Position numbers and translations under genes: made by a program
From: a bacterium
Lineage (GTDB): Bacteria; Bacillota; Bacilli; Lactobacillales; Streptococcaceae
NCBI GenBank assembly: GCA_905221105.1
Contig: CAJNBW010000003.1
Coordinates: 62,001-126,000 of the forward strand
DNA length: 64,000 nt
Direction: 5' to 3'
Notes under the pieces: generated by a model
The model's input: the letters and a program-made list of their open reading frames with translations, nothing else
Told to the model about the DNA's origin: nothing
The model's database searches: none
Shown: positions 20,999 through 29,623 of the stretch, piece after piece
How positions within the stretch are numbered: the first letter of the stretch is position 1
How the letters are laid out: each line of letters begins with the position of its first letter

Positions 20999-21349
20999 TT
21001 AGTCGTATCTTGACTTAGTCTTAAATAATTTCATATAATCACTTTTTGAAGGGAGTAAATAAGCAAGCCTTACGGTATCCTCAACAATTGTATATAATAC
21101 GATGTAATCCTTACTCAAGGTCAATCCTCGCGTTTGGTAGTGAGGATCTAATTTCTTACCAAATTTTTCATCAGCATCAAATCCAGCTTGGGGGAAAATT
21201 TCTAGCCGATTAATATCTTTTCTAATATTGGCTACTTTTCGTCTCGCAGCCTCTACAGAACCAATTTCCTCCGCTATATACTGATATATTTTATCCAGAC
21301 TATCAATCACTCTAGGAGAATACAAAATCCTATATTTTTTATAATCCAT
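20999..21349 (-). CDS. RelE/ParE-family toxin
   Basis: 116 residues. The fold pattern of the superfamily is visible: YRILYSPRVIDSLDKIYQYIAEEIGSVEAARRKVANI (strand-helix-helix), then RLEIFPQAG, and strands ending in YIVLYTIVEDTVRLAYLLPSKSDY. RelE types cut mRNA on the ribosome, ParE types block gyrase; which one applies is not clear. It overlaps the antitoxin gene by 11 bases. It follows the antitoxin, the standard type II order. Confidence 0.88.
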   Translation of the reverse strand: MDYKKYRILYSPRVIDSLDKIYQYIAEEIGSVEAARRKVANIRKDINRLEIFPQAGFDADEKFGKKLDPHYQTRGLTLSKDYIVLYTIVEDTVRLAYLLPSKSDYMKLFKTKSRYD

Positions 21350-21626
21350 AGCGTGTCACGACATCCTTATCTGTCAAGTAATTTCCAGCCTCAATCTTGG
21401 CATAACTTTCTTGAACTTCTGCTTGTAATTGCCTAAATAAATACTCCTTCTCTAATTCCTCTTCACTTAGTAAATCTACTTCATTTGTTACGGCAACATT
21501 CTTTAAAAATAATCTTAGTGCTGATGAAAGAGAGAGATTTTTTTCTTTTAACACTTCCATTGCATCATTTACTAATTCTCTATTAGCTTGGAAGGTCACA
21601 ACTTTACTTGAATTTGCTATAGCCAT
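21339..21626 (-). CDS. RelB/DinJ-type antitoxin
   Basis: 95 residues. The N-terminal half looks like a ribbon-helix-helix DNA-binding unit (KVVTFQANRELVNDAMEVLKEKNLSLSSALRLFLKNVAV), and the acidic C-terminal part would bind the toxin. Promoter TTGACT-16-GATAAT and a TATATAA/TTATATA palindrome lie directly upstream, consistent with autoregulation. The pair sits in an AT-rich stretch inserted between nanR and the nan operon. Confidence 0.88.
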   Translation of the reverse strand: MAIANSSKVVTFQANRELVNDAMEVLKEKNLSLSSALRLFLKNVAVTNEVDLLSEEELEKEYLFRQLQAEVQESYAKIEAGNYLTDKDVVTRYGL

Positions 21627-21628
21627 TT

Positions 21629-21683
21629 TATATAATTCCTTTATATATTTTATTTATTATCTCACAATTATAAAGAAAGTCAA
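21629..21683 (-). promoter_or_regulatory. Promoter and candidate operator of the toxin-antitoxin operon
   Basis: -35 TTGACT (21683-21678), 16-bp spacer, -10 GATAAT (21661-21656). An inverted repeat TATATAA-5-TTATATA at 21629-21647 spans the ribosome-binding site, and would suit a ribbon-helix-helix repressor. Confidence 0.6.
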
Positions 21684-21731
21684 GAGGATTTGATTAGAAA
21701 ATCCTCCTTTCCGTTTTTAAATGTTTGGCAA

Positions 21732-21766
21732 CAAAAAGGAAGTATCTGCTATTTGCTTTTACTTCC
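21732..21766 (-). terminator. Probable terminator after the methyltransferase gene
   Basis: GGAAGTA...TACTTCC with a 15-base loop followed on the minus strand by TTTTTG, about 105 bases past the stop. Confidence 0.6.
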
Positions 21767-21871
21767 TCTCTCTAATTTTATTTGATTATTGTACTTCGAC
21801 AAACTGAGATTTAGATTTTAACCCTTACGGAACATAAAACGGGCTATTCTCTTGAAGTATGTCTCATAAGA

Positions 21872-22636
21872 TTATAGTTTAATGCTAAGTGTAGCTATAT
21901 AGTCATTTCCATAACGTGATAATCGATGTCTTTTATCACATGATTCATAAAAATCGATCATAGCAAGACCATTTTTAAGTTGTCCTCTAATCTGACTTTC
22001 TAAGGTATGACTAAATTCATAGCCATATTCTGGATTGATGGTGATTTTTCCTTCCTCTTCAAGCTCTCTTGAATTAAAAGGTATTGAAAATTTTAAAAGT
22101 AGTTCCTCATCAGGCTTGTCCCATACAATGTCAGCATCATACATGTATATCCAAGGGTTCATAAATCCGACCATTAATAGTCCACCCTTTTTCAATACTC
22201 GAGAGGCTTCTTTATACATGTTTTCTAAATCTTCTATATATACATTTGAAACCGGATTAAAAATAATATCAAAAGTTTCATTTTCAAATGGAAATGGTTT
22301 TGTCATATCACCTTGAACTGTGTTGATTTTTAATCCTTCTCTTTTAGCAACCATCTCATCTCTTTGTAATTGTGATTTCGAAAAATCCATTATGGTTACA
22401 TCATAACCTTTTACAGCAAAAACTGGTCCCTGCTGTCCACCACCACAAGCTAAACCTAATAACTTTTTTCCGTTTACTTTTTCAAACCATTCTGTTGGAA
22501 CTTTTTTCCCAACAGTTAAGGCAACAGAAATTGGATGTTTTCTAACTTCTTCTAATTCTTCATGTGTCAATGGCTCAGTGTAGTCATTTTTTACATTATT
22601 CCATCTATCTTCATTTAATTTTATATAATTCTTCAT
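21872..22636 (-). CDS. Class I SAM-dependent methyltransferase of unknown substrate
   Basis: 254 residues. The SAM-binding motif I is LLGLACGGGQQGPVFA (about 59-74), motif II is near VTIMDFSKSQL, the acidic motif is INTVQGDMTKPFPF, and VLKKGGLLMVGF is the motif IV/V region. It looks like a small-molecule Methyltransf_11-type enzyme. It is more AT-rich than the core genes around it and lies with the toxin-antitoxin pair between nanR and the nan operon, suggesting an acquired cargo gene. A ten-codon ORF with a strong RBS lies in its leader. Confidence 0.82.
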   Translation of the reverse strand: MKNYIKLNEDRWNNVKNDYTEPLTHEELEEVRKHPISVALTVGKKVPTEWFEKVNGKKLLGLACGGGQQGPVFAVKGYDVTIMDFSKSQLQRDEMVAKREGLKINTVQGDMTKPFPFENETFDIIFNPVSNVYIEDLENMYKEASRVLKKGGLLMVGFMNPWIYMYDADIVWDKPDEELLLKFSIPFNSRELEEEGKITINPEYGYEFSHTLESQIRGQLKNGLAMIDFYESCDKRHRLSRYGNDYIATLSIKL

Positions 22637-22661
22637 CTTATAATCTTCTCGTAATTTTATA

Positions 22662-22694
22662 TTATTTCAATTTAAGGTGAATATGTTGCCACAT
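22662..22694 (-). CDS. Ten-codon leader ORF before the methyltransferase (speculative)
   Basis: ATG at 22694 encodes MWQHIHLKLK. GAGGTGAGAGGA directly upstream is a much better ribosome-binding site than that of the methyltransferase 25 bases downstream. GGTGA/TCACC arms (inverted repeat) bracket its start. An extended -10 (TGATATAAT) lies at about 22742-22750. It could be a regulatory leader peptide, or chance. Confidence 0.3.
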   Translation of the reverse strand: MWQHIHLKLK

Positions 22695-22897
22695 TCCTCT
22701 CACCTCTAGAAATTCTAATTTGTCAAATTTTCGTCCATCTCATTATATCATTTTTCAACATCTTCTCATTTACTAAAGCTAAATATCAACTAAATTGATG
22801 ATAGAATTGCTCTCGCTTTAACCTTTCATACAAGGCAGTGATTTTCTCCTAGTTTCTCATGATTACCTCCTTTAGATCAAATTCTGCAATAAAAAAA

Positions 22898-22951
22898 GAA
22901 TTAAGCAAAACAGTTTTCACTCAGGTAGTGATTAAGTGTTCTGCTTAATTC
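22898..22951 (-). terminator. Terminator of the nan operon
   Basis: Arms GAATTAAGCA/TGCTTAATTC with a further inner stem, followed on the minus strand by TTTTTTT, just after the ROK kinase gene. The rest of the 327-bp gap (22637-22897) holds the methyltransferase leader and no other gene that I can see. Confidence 0.85.
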
Positions 22952-22963
22952 GATAAATCCAAA

Positions 22964-23848
22964 CTAGGATTGTTTTGTCTTGAAATGATAGTAGGCACCC
23001 AACATACCTGCTGTGTTTTGGTGATGGGCAAATTCTAATCGTGTTTTTTCGGCTAGGCTTGGTACCAAGGCATCTTTTAAAGCTGTGCGAATCTTGGGTT
23101 TGAGGATAGCCTCTTGTCCCATGATACCGCCACCGAGGATGACCACTTCTGGATTGGCAACATAGCAAATATTTGCCAGACCTTTTCCAAGGTAATCTAC
23201 CATGCGGTCAATGCCAGCCATACAGATTTTGTTTCCTTCGGTAGCTTCCTTAAAGATGCGTCGGCCATTCCACTGGTCAACTGGATCACCATGACCTGCT
23301 GCTACATACTCCACCAAGGCTGTCGTAGAAGCAAGATCTTGGAAAGCACCATCCTGCATATGCATATAACCGACTTCACAGGCTGAATTGCTAAATCCAT
23401 GGAATACTTTCCCATCCATAATCAAGCAACCACCGATACCGGTTCCAATGGTCAAGCAAAGAGTGACACTCGCTCCCTTGCCAGAACCAGATACCGCTTC
23501 AGCCAAACCTGCACAGTTGACATCATTTTCAATTTCACAAGGAATATTAAAGCTAGTCTCGATTTCCTTTTTGAACTGAGTTCCTGCATAGTTGGGAATC
23601 TGAGACCCAGCATAGAAAATCTCACCCTTAGCTGGATCCACCATCCCCGCAGAAGAAATAGCAACACCTGCTACTGGGCCTTGTTCTAAATAGCTGGCTA
23701 CGATATCTTTGGTCTTTTGTAAGATATGAGGTCCACCTTTATGAGCCTCAGTTGGCATTTCATGCGATTCAACAAGTTGGCCTTCTTGGTCGATCAAACC
23801 ATATTTGATATTAGTTCCACCGATATCAATTGCAACGTAGTGTGTCAT
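22964..23848 (-). CDS. nanK: ROK-family kinase, probable N-acetylmannosamine kinase
   Basis: 294 residues. N-terminal ATP-binding motif AIDIGGTNIKYG, ENDVNCAGLAEA with the catalytic Asp, TIGTGIGG phosphate loop and C-terminal VILGGGIM. The usual ROK zinc motif (CxCGxxGCxE) is absent; the region reads EVGYMHMQDGAFQD, as in NanK-type streptococcal ROK proteins. It lies 17 bases after the lyase gene, fitting phosphorylation of the ManNAc released by the lyase. Last gene of the operon. Confidence 0.85.
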   Translation of the reverse strand: MTHYVAIDIGGTNIKYGLIDQEGQLVESHEMPTEAHKGGPHILQKTKDIVASYLEQGPVAGVAISSAGMVDPAKGEIFYAGSQIPNYAGTQFKKEIETSFNIPCEIENDVNCAGLAEAVSGSGKGASVTLCLTIGTGIGGCLIMDGKVFHGFSNSACEVGYMHMQDGAFQDLASTTALVEYVAAGHGDPVDQWNGRRIFKEATEGNKICMAGIDRMVDYLGKGLANICYVANPEVVILGGGIMGQEAILKPKIRTALKDALVPSLAEKTRLEFAHHQNTAGMLGAYYHFKTKQS

Positions 23849-23865
23849 AAATACCTCCTTATGGA

Positions 23866-24783
23866 TTAGAGGAAGCGCTCCTTGGTTTCACGAATCAATT
23901 GAGCAGCTGCTTCTACAACTGGGCGATCTTCTTCAGTCACTGGTGTCAATGGTGAACGAACAGAACCAATGTTCAAACCTTCATTGATTTTCAAGACTTC
24001 TTTAATCACACCGTACATATTTCCATGTGCAGAAGTGAGTTTGCCAATGATTGCGTTGATAGCATACTGCAATTCACGTGCTGTTTCCAAGTCTTTGTCC
24101 GCAATCAACTGATTGAGTTTCAAGAAGAGTTCTGGCATCGCACCATAAGTACCACCGATACCAGCCTTAGCACCCATGAGACGGCCACCTAGGAACTGTT
24201 CATCTGGACCGTTAAAGACGATATGGTCTTCTCCACCAAGGCTGACAAAGGTTTGGATATCTTGAACTGGCATAGAAGAGTTCTTAACACCGATGACACG
24301 TGGGTTTTTCAACATTTCTGTGTAGAGACTTGGAGTCAAAGCAACACCTGCCAATTGAGGAATATTGTAGATAACGTAGTCTGTGTTTGGAGCTGCAGAA
24401 CTGATATCGTTCCAGTATTTGGCAACTGAGTATTCTGGCAAGCGGAAGTAAATCGGTGGAATCGTTGCAATAGCATCTACACCCAAGCTTTCTGCGTGGC
24501 GAGCAAGTTCCATACTATCTTTGGTATTGTTGCAAGCAACATGAGCGATGATGGTCAATTTCCCTTTGGCAACTGCCATGACTTCTTCCAAAATCAACTT
24601 ACGGTCTTCAACACTTTGATAGATACATTCACCAGAAGAACCATTGACATAAAGACCTTGAACACCTTTATCAATGAAGTATTGAACCAAGGCACGTGTA
24701 CGCTCTGGACTGACTTCTCCTTGATCATCATAACATGCGTAGAAGGCTGGAATGACACCTTCGTATTTTTTTAAATCTGACAT
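23866..24783 (-). CDS. nanA: N-acetylneuraminate lyase
   Basis: Splits sialic acid to pyruvate and ManNAc. DapA/NAL-fold TIM barrel of 305 residues with the carboxylate-binding motif GSSGE (about 48-52), catalytic Tyr in DYVIYNIP (about 137), and Schiff-base Lys in VIGVKNSS (about 165). The symbol is used here for the lyase; in pneumococcus nanA usually names the sialidase, which is not in this window. It lies between the dehydrogenase and the kinase in the nan operon. Confidence 0.92.
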   Translation of the reverse strand: MSDLKKYEGVIPAFYACYDDQGEVSPERTRALVQYFIDKGVQGLYVNGSSGECIYQSVEDRKLILEEVMAVAKGKLTIIAHVACNNTKDSMELARHAESLGVDAIATIPPIYFRLPEYSVAKYWNDISSAAPNTDYVIYNIPQLAGVALTPSLYTEMLKNPRVIGVKNSSMPVQDIQTFVSLGGEDHIVFNGPDEQFLGGRLMGAKAGIGGTYGAMPELFLKLNQLIADKDLETARELQYAINAIIGKLTSAHGNMYGVIKEVLKINEGLNIGSVRSPLTPVTEEDRPVVEAAAQLIRETKERFL

Positions 24784-24812
24784 AGATTTTCTCCTAACTT
24801 ATTTCCGAAATG

Positions 24813-24840
24813 AGGGGAGAAAATAAATTTTTCATCCCCT
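24813..24840 (-). other. Intercistronic hairpin upstream of the lyase gene
   Basis: AGGGGA-tGAAAA...TTTTC-TCCCCT stem on the minus strand, without a T-run. It is more likely an mRNA-stability or partial attenuation element than a full terminator. Confidence 0.5.
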
Positions 24841-24851
24841 TTACATTATGT

Positions 24852-25955
24852 TTATTTTACAATTTCTGATAATTTAACTTTGCGATCTTCAAACATAGAT
24901 TGGGTACAAGCATCTGCAGTAGCAATTGCTTCTAGAGCAGCTTCACCTGTCAATAGTTTTGCAAATTCTTCTGATACTGGAGCACCTTGCATAATCTCAT
25001 GCAGATAGCGCATTTCTTTATCAATAACAGATGACAACCATAATGGAGTACGTTTACCTGGTTTTCCATAAGCAATCGCTCCATCCATTTCTGTACTATG
25101 ATAGATACGAGTACGATCATCATCTTCTTCTTGAGATTCATGAATCAAGAAATAACTTTCTTGCCCATCTAGTTTAAGAGTTCCTTTACAGTTGAATAAG
25201 TCTAAGCGGATAGCACCTTTTGTTCCTTGGATTAAGACATAATGTTCACCCCAACGATAAGCTGAACCCCATTCTAACAAGGCAAAACGTTTATTAGAAA
25301 ATTCCATATTGACAAAAATCATATCATCTTCATCACCGAAATTTTCACCTTCATGAGCTACATTACCACCTGTCATGGTTACAGTTTCAGGCATGCCTCC
25401 CATAAGGAATTGTACACAATCCAATTCATGGATGTGGTGATACAAGTGACCACCTGATTTTTCACGAATTTTTTTCCATGATACTGACGGTTGTTGTTCT
25501 TCCCAACCATTACGAGCAGTGTGACAATATAGAACGTCTCCGATGACTCCTTGATTAATTAGTTCTTTTGCATGATGGACACCATTAAAGAAGTTCATAA
25601 TATGTCCTGCCATGAAGGTTACATTGTTTTCTTTACATGCATCTACCATTTCGCGACAATCTTGATAAGAAAGTGCAATTGGTTTTTCACAGAAAACATT
25701 TTTGCCATGTTGTGCAGCCTTAATAACTGGTTCTTTATGGAGATTATTTGGAGTTGCGACAATAACGCAATCTACTTCATCGCTAGAAACCAACTCATCT
25801 AAGGAACTTGCTACTTTTGCTCCCAATTCTTCTGCAATTGCCTCTGCATTATCTGGATCATAGAGAAGAGTAATTTCTGCTCCATCATTCTTTTGCATAT
25901 AACGAGCTAACTCAGCTCCAAAATATCCTGTTCCAACAACACCGTATTTAACCAT
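24852..25955 (-). CDS. Gfo/Idh/MocA-family NAD(P)-dependent oxidoreductase
   Basis: 367 residues. N-terminal Rossmann fold GVVGTGYFGAELARYM, then the EKPIA motif (NVFCEKPIALSYQDC) near residue 95, and a C-terminal alpha/beta dimerisation domain with the HHIHELDCVQF catalytic-His region. Its place between sialic acid importer and lyase suggests it converts a sialic acid derivative, for example an anhydro form, to a usable sugar. In known systems this reaction is done by such a dehydrogenase on 2,7-anhydro-Neu5Ac; that assignment is inference. Confidence 0.85.
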   Translation of the reverse strand: MVKYGVVGTGYFGAELARYMQKNDGAEITLLYDPDNAEAIAEELGAKVASSLDELVSSDEVDCVIVATPNNLHKEPVIKAAQHGKNVFCEKPIALSYQDCREMVDACKENNVTFMAGHIMNFFNGVHHAKELINQGVIGDVLYCHTARNGWEEQQPSVSWKKIREKSGGHLYHHIHELDCVQFLMGGMPETVTMTGGNVAHEGENFGDEDDMIFVNMEFSNKRFALLEWGSAYRWGEHYVLIQGTKGAIRLDLFNCKGTLKLDGQESYFLIHESQEEDDDRTRIYHSTEMDGAIAYGKPGKRTPLWLSSVIDKEMRYLHEIMQGAPVSEEFAKLLTGEAALEAIATADACTQSMFEDRKVKLSEIVK

Positions 25956-25994
25956 GTTTTTACTCCTTTATTAAATAAACTTTCTAATTTTAAC

Positions 25995-26828
25995 TTATTT
26001 CACAGATCCTTCTGACAATCCACTTGCAATTTTATTTTGGATGATAGAGAAGAAAATGATTGATGGAAGAACTACAATAACAGATGCTGCCATCATATCT
26101 CCCCAGTCTAGGATTTCTGAACCATTAAGCGAACGAAGGGCTACTGCTACTGTCATCTTTCCTGTATTGTTAATCAAAATCAAGGCATACAAGAATTCAT
26201 TCCAAGCATTGATAAATGTATAAATAGCTGTTGCTACAATACCTGGTGCTACAATCGGTAGCACAACTTTATAAAAAGTAACAAATTTATTTGCACCATC
26301 AATCCGAGCTGCTTCCTCAATTCCAATTGGAACTGTTTGGAAAAATCCAACTAAAAGCCAAACCGCATATGGAACACTAAAAGATAGATAAACCATCATC
26401 AAGCCAAATAAACTATTTGTTAATCCAACTTTAGCAATGGCAATTGAATAGGGAATTGCTAACAAAATTGGTGGGAAAATGTAGGTAATGACAAGTAGTC
26501 TCGACATGATTGCTCCCAATTTAGGGAAGAATCGAACAATACCATAGGCTGCCATAGCAGATATAATAATCGCAATAACGGTTGTGGCTAAGGCAATGAT
26601 TAAACTGTTTCGGATGTTATCAATAAAGTGTAAATCGTTGATAACATGAGTGAAATAATCCAATGTAAATTGTTCAGGCCAAAATCGTGTTGGATACTGA
26701 GTTAATTCCCCTTTACCCTTTACAGAAGATATGATAATCCATACCAATGGGAAGATTGCAACGACGGTCGCACCAATCAAGAGTACATGTGAGAGAATAT
26801 CTAAATAAATACTGGATTTCTTCTTCAT
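25995..26828 (-). CDS. Sugar ABC transporter permease (MalG type)
   Basis: 277 residues with six membrane helices and the EAA loop EEAARIDGANKFVTFYKVVLPIVAPG at about 190-215, which docks the ATPase. It overlaps the preceding permease gene by one base. Together with the other permease and the lipoprotein it forms a CUT1 importer, here most likely for sialic acid or its anhydro form. No ATPase gene is present, so a shared ATPase such as MsmK must be used. Confidence 0.93.
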   Translation of the reverse strand: MKKKSSIYLDILSHVLLIGATVVAIFPLVWIIISSVKGKGELTQYPTRFWPEQFTLDYFTHVINDLHFIDNIRNSLIIALATTVIAIIISAMAAYGIVRFFPKLGAIMSRLLVITYIFPPILLAIPYSIAIAKVGLTNSLFGLMMVYLSFSVPYAVWLLVGFFQTVPIGIEEAARIDGANKFVTFYKVVLPIVAPGIVATAIYTFINAWNEFLYALILINNTGKMTVAVALRSLNGSEILDWGDMMAASVIVVLPSIIFFSIIQNKIASGLSEGSVK

Positions 26829-27712
26829 TATTTTCTACCCTCCTTTTCCCACTTACTGATGATAGCAAAGTAGATAAAGCAAATTGCCACCAAGAAGATA
26901 AAGAGCAATACTGTCACTGCTGAAGCACGACCCAACAATTTAGTTCCCCAACCTAGGTTGTAAGCAAAAATTGGAAGCGTCGTTGTAGCATTGGCTGGTC
27001 CACCACCAGTAATTAGGTAGATAATGTCAAAGTTATTAAAGATCCATACAGTTCTCAAAACAACTAGAAGCCCTACAACCACTTTAATATGTGGAAAGAC
27101 GATAAATTTGAACACCTGCCAACTTGAAGCACCATCTATCTTAGCAGCCTCAAATTGTTCTTCGGGTACTGTTTGCAAAGCTGAAAGTACATTAACCATA
27201 ATCATCGGTGCTCCAAACCAAATGTTGATAAACACCAAACATAGGAATGCCCATGTACTATCTGTCAAAAATGCAGGCGTATGTTCCATTAAACCTAATT
27301 TTACGATTAGATTAGGTAAGTAGCCATAAACCCCGTTTAGAATCCACTGCCAAGAAAAGGCAATAACGATGGTAGGAAATGCCCAAGGAACAATCAATAA
27401 GGTCCTATATAATTTCTTGAAGTGGCGTACTCTGTGAAGAGCTAAAGCCAATACAAACCCTACTAAAACTTGACCAACTAATGAGAAAACGGTCCACTTA
27501 ATTGAATTAAAGAACGCATTAAAGAAGTTGGGATCTGATAGCACAGCTTTATAGTTAGCTAAACCAACAAATTTATAATTAGGCATAATCAAATGCTTAT
27601 TGGTAAAGCTATAAAAAATACTCGAGAAAAACGGATAAACAAAGAGTAATCCTACGATAATCAGAGCTGGCAAAACAAATATCCAGCGAGTTAAATTACG
27701 TTCTTTAACCAT
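26828..27712 (-). CDS. Sugar ABC transporter permease (MalF type)
   Basis: 294 residues, six membrane helices and the EAA motif EEQFEAAKIDGASSWQVFKFIVFPHI. First permease of the CUT1 importer. A strong hairpin lies between it and the upstream binding-protein gene. Confidence 0.93.
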   Translation of the reverse strand: MVKERNLTRWIFVLPALIIVGLLFVYPFFSSIFYSFTNKHLIMPNYKFVGLANYKAVLSDPNFFNAFFNSIKWTVFSLVGQVLVGFVLALALHRVRHFKKLYRTLLIVPWAFPTIVIAFSWQWILNGVYGYLPNLIVKLGLMEHTPAFLTDSTWAFLCLVFINIWFGAPMIMVNVLSALQTVPEEQFEAAKIDGASSWQVFKFIVFPHIKVVVGLLVVLRTVWIFNNFDIIYLITGGGPANATTTLPIFAYNLGWGTKLLGRASAVTVLLFIFLVAICFIYFAIISKWEKEGRK

Positions 27713-27739
27713 TCTCCTTCTCCCTTCTTTTACAAGATT

Positions 27740-27767
27740 GGGCTAGGGCTTTTCAGCTCACTAGCCC
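27740..27767 (-). other. Intercistronic hairpin after the binding-protein gene
   Basis: GGGCTAG...CTAGCCC with a 14-base loop and no T-run, in the 78-base spacer before the permeases. Such hairpins commonly raise binding-protein over permease mRNA. Confidence 0.6.
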
Positions 27768-27790
27768 ACCTATTTTCTAGTTTTTTACAT

Positions 27791-29128
27791 CTACTGAGCA
27801 GCCTCAAATAAATCGTTTAGTTGTTTTTCTGCTTCTTTTGCTGCTTTCATAGGATCTGTTCCATTTGAAATGATATCTTGGAACATTTGTTCAATAATGT
27901 GTTGGTTAGTCAACATACCAGCTTGTACACTTGGTCCATTTTCATAACCAATAGCAGTACCTTTTTTAACAGCTTCAGTAATTACTTCTTCAGCATGTTT
28001 AAATTTCTTACGAGTTTCATTTTCTTTATAGGCTGCAGAATCGCTAATTCCCTTAATAGTTGGCAACATACCTACTGGAGTTGAATCCAGGAATTTAACA
28101 TAGTCTTCTTCATTATAAAGTGATTCTAAGAATGCTTTAGCAACTTCTGGGTGTTTTGAATTTTTCCAAACAACCATTGGAATGTTTGAGGTTTCAATTC
28201 CTTGGTCTTTATCAGATTCTTTGATTTTTGGAATAGGATAAGCATCAATCGAATCAATCAATTGAGGACTGTTGGCATTAATTCCTCCAATATGGAAGCC
28301 AGAGTTAAAGTCAAATGCTGTTTTTCCTTGATAGAACAAGGTAGCTTGTTGAAGGACATTAAAGTTCAAAGAATCTTGAGGTGAAATTTCTTTATACAAT
28401 TTAACCCAGTATTTAATACCATCTTGAGCAAGTTGACTTGTCAAATCCGCTTTAAGATCTTTTGTCAAGAGACTTCCACCACCACTACGTACGTAGAAGT
28501 TCAAGAAACGTGTTGCCATTAAGTCATTTGTTCCAAACGGAACAGACAATCCATAAACTCCAGCTTCTTTCAATTTTTTAGAAGCTTCATAGAGTTGATC
28601 CCAAGTTTTAGGAACCTCAATATTATGTTCTTTTAATAAATCAGTTCTAACCCACATAACTTGTGCATGTGAATAAAGAGGAACAGAGTAGTAATCATCT
28701 TTAATTTTTGCTTCATTTAAGGCAGTTTCGTTAAATTTATCCTGTCCAATACGCTTGATAGAATCGTTTAGCGGAACCAAAGCATCTGAGTTTACCATTT
28801 CCATTACTTGGTTAGGAAGAGCTGTACTTATATCTGGCACATTTCCATTTGCTAAACCTGTAGTCCATTTAGTATAGAAGTCATTCCAAGAGAATGTTTC
28901 AATCTTGATTTTTGTTTTTGGATGCTTTTGCATGAAAGCATCTGCTGATTTTTGAATACTTTCTAAACGTGGTCCTTGAGTAAAGGAGTGCCACATTGTA
29001 ATCTCACCAGATAATTCTGTCGGTGGTTCAGTGTCAGCTGTATTTTCTTTCTTTCCTGAACAAGCTACCAAGGCAACGGCTGCTAGCGCAATTCCGGCTA
29101 GACATAAAAACTTTCTCATTTTTTTCAT
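27791..29128 (-). CDS. Sugar-binding lipoprotein of an ABC importer
   Basis: 445 residues. Lipoprotein signal with a basic start, a hydrophobic core and lipobox LVAC-S at about residues 20-24. The mature part is a family 1 extracellular solute-binding protein (ITMWHSFTQGPRLESIQ, FDFNSGFHIGG). As part of the nan operon it probably captures sialic acid or a derivative outside the cell. Confidence 0.92.
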   Translation of the reverse strand: MKKMRKFLCLAGIALAAVALVACSGKKENTADTEPPTELSGEITMWHSFTQGPRLESIQKSADAFMQKHPKTKIKIETFSWNDFYTKWTTGLANGNVPDISTALPNQVMEMVNSDALVPLNDSIKRIGQDKFNETALNEAKIKDDYYSVPLYSHAQVMWVRTDLLKEHNIEVPKTWDQLYEASKKLKEAGVYGLSVPFGTNDLMATRFLNFYVRSGGGSLLTKDLKADLTSQLAQDGIKYWVKLYKEISPQDSLNFNVLQQATLFYQGKTAFDFNSGFHIGGINANSPQLIDSIDAYPIPKIKESDKDQGIETSNIPMVVWKNSKHPEVAKAFLESLYNEEDYVKFLDSTPVGMLPTIKGISDSAAYKENETRKKFKHAEEVITEAVKKGTAIGYENGPSVQAGMLTNQHIIEQMFQDIISNGTDPMKAAKEAEKQLNDLFEAAQ

Positions 29129-29146
29129 GGTTCTTCCCTTTCTACA

Positions 29147-29599
29147 TTAAGAAATCGCAACTTTAAAGACAACTTTTTTCACAGGTTCATCATTTATACG
29201 AACCTTGGGTTGATGTAAATCTTCTGGAAAAGTGATGAGGCATTCTCCTGATCTAAGATGCACTAACTGTTCCACTTCACCTGTGTATAATTCAATATCT
29301 TTCTCATCATCATACTTTTGGGTAACGCTTACATTTTCTGGCGAAGTAACAGCCATAGCTTCTTCATTCTCCAAAACTAAATGAATATCTAAATATTTTT
29401 GGTGAGTTTCAAAGAAGGCTCCTGCTTGACCGTCTGCTAGATAAGTAAAGCAATTCCCAAACAATCGATCTCCATCGATATCAATCGGACCTTCTGTTAA
29501 ATTTTCTAGTCCTGTTTTTTCTAGAAAATCTATTAATGTTGCAAAATGTGGATTTACTCTCACATAAGTTCCTAAACGACTGATTTTAGTAATAATCAT
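29147..29599 (-). CDS. YhcH/YjgK/YiaL-family protein
   Basis: 150 residues from the ATG at 29599 (MIITKISRLG), seven bases after AAAGGGGG; a TTG two codons upstream is a less likely start. A cupin-like beta sandwich with H-x-K...D-I-H (HQKYLDIHLVLENEE) and CLITFPEDLHQPKV metal-site residues. Family members sit in sialic acid operons; E. coli YhcH-type proteins have been proposed to act on sialic acid anomers. Role here is inferred from context. Confidence 0.88.
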   Translation of the reverse strand: MIITKISRLGTYVRVNPHFATLIDFLEKTGLENLTEGPIDIDGDRLFGNCFTYLADGQAGAFFETHQKYLDIHLVLENEEAMAVTSPENVSVTQKYDDEKDIELYTGEVEQLVHLRSGECLITFPEDLHQPKVRINDEPVKKVVFKVAIS

Positions 29600-29623
29600 A
29601 CTCAATCCCCCTTTCTTTATTTT

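Noticed and set aside
21684..21706. GAGGATTT/AAATCCTC hairpin as toxin-antitoxin terminator
   Set aside because: It lies upstream of the operon and has no T-run in the direction of any mapped gene ending there.
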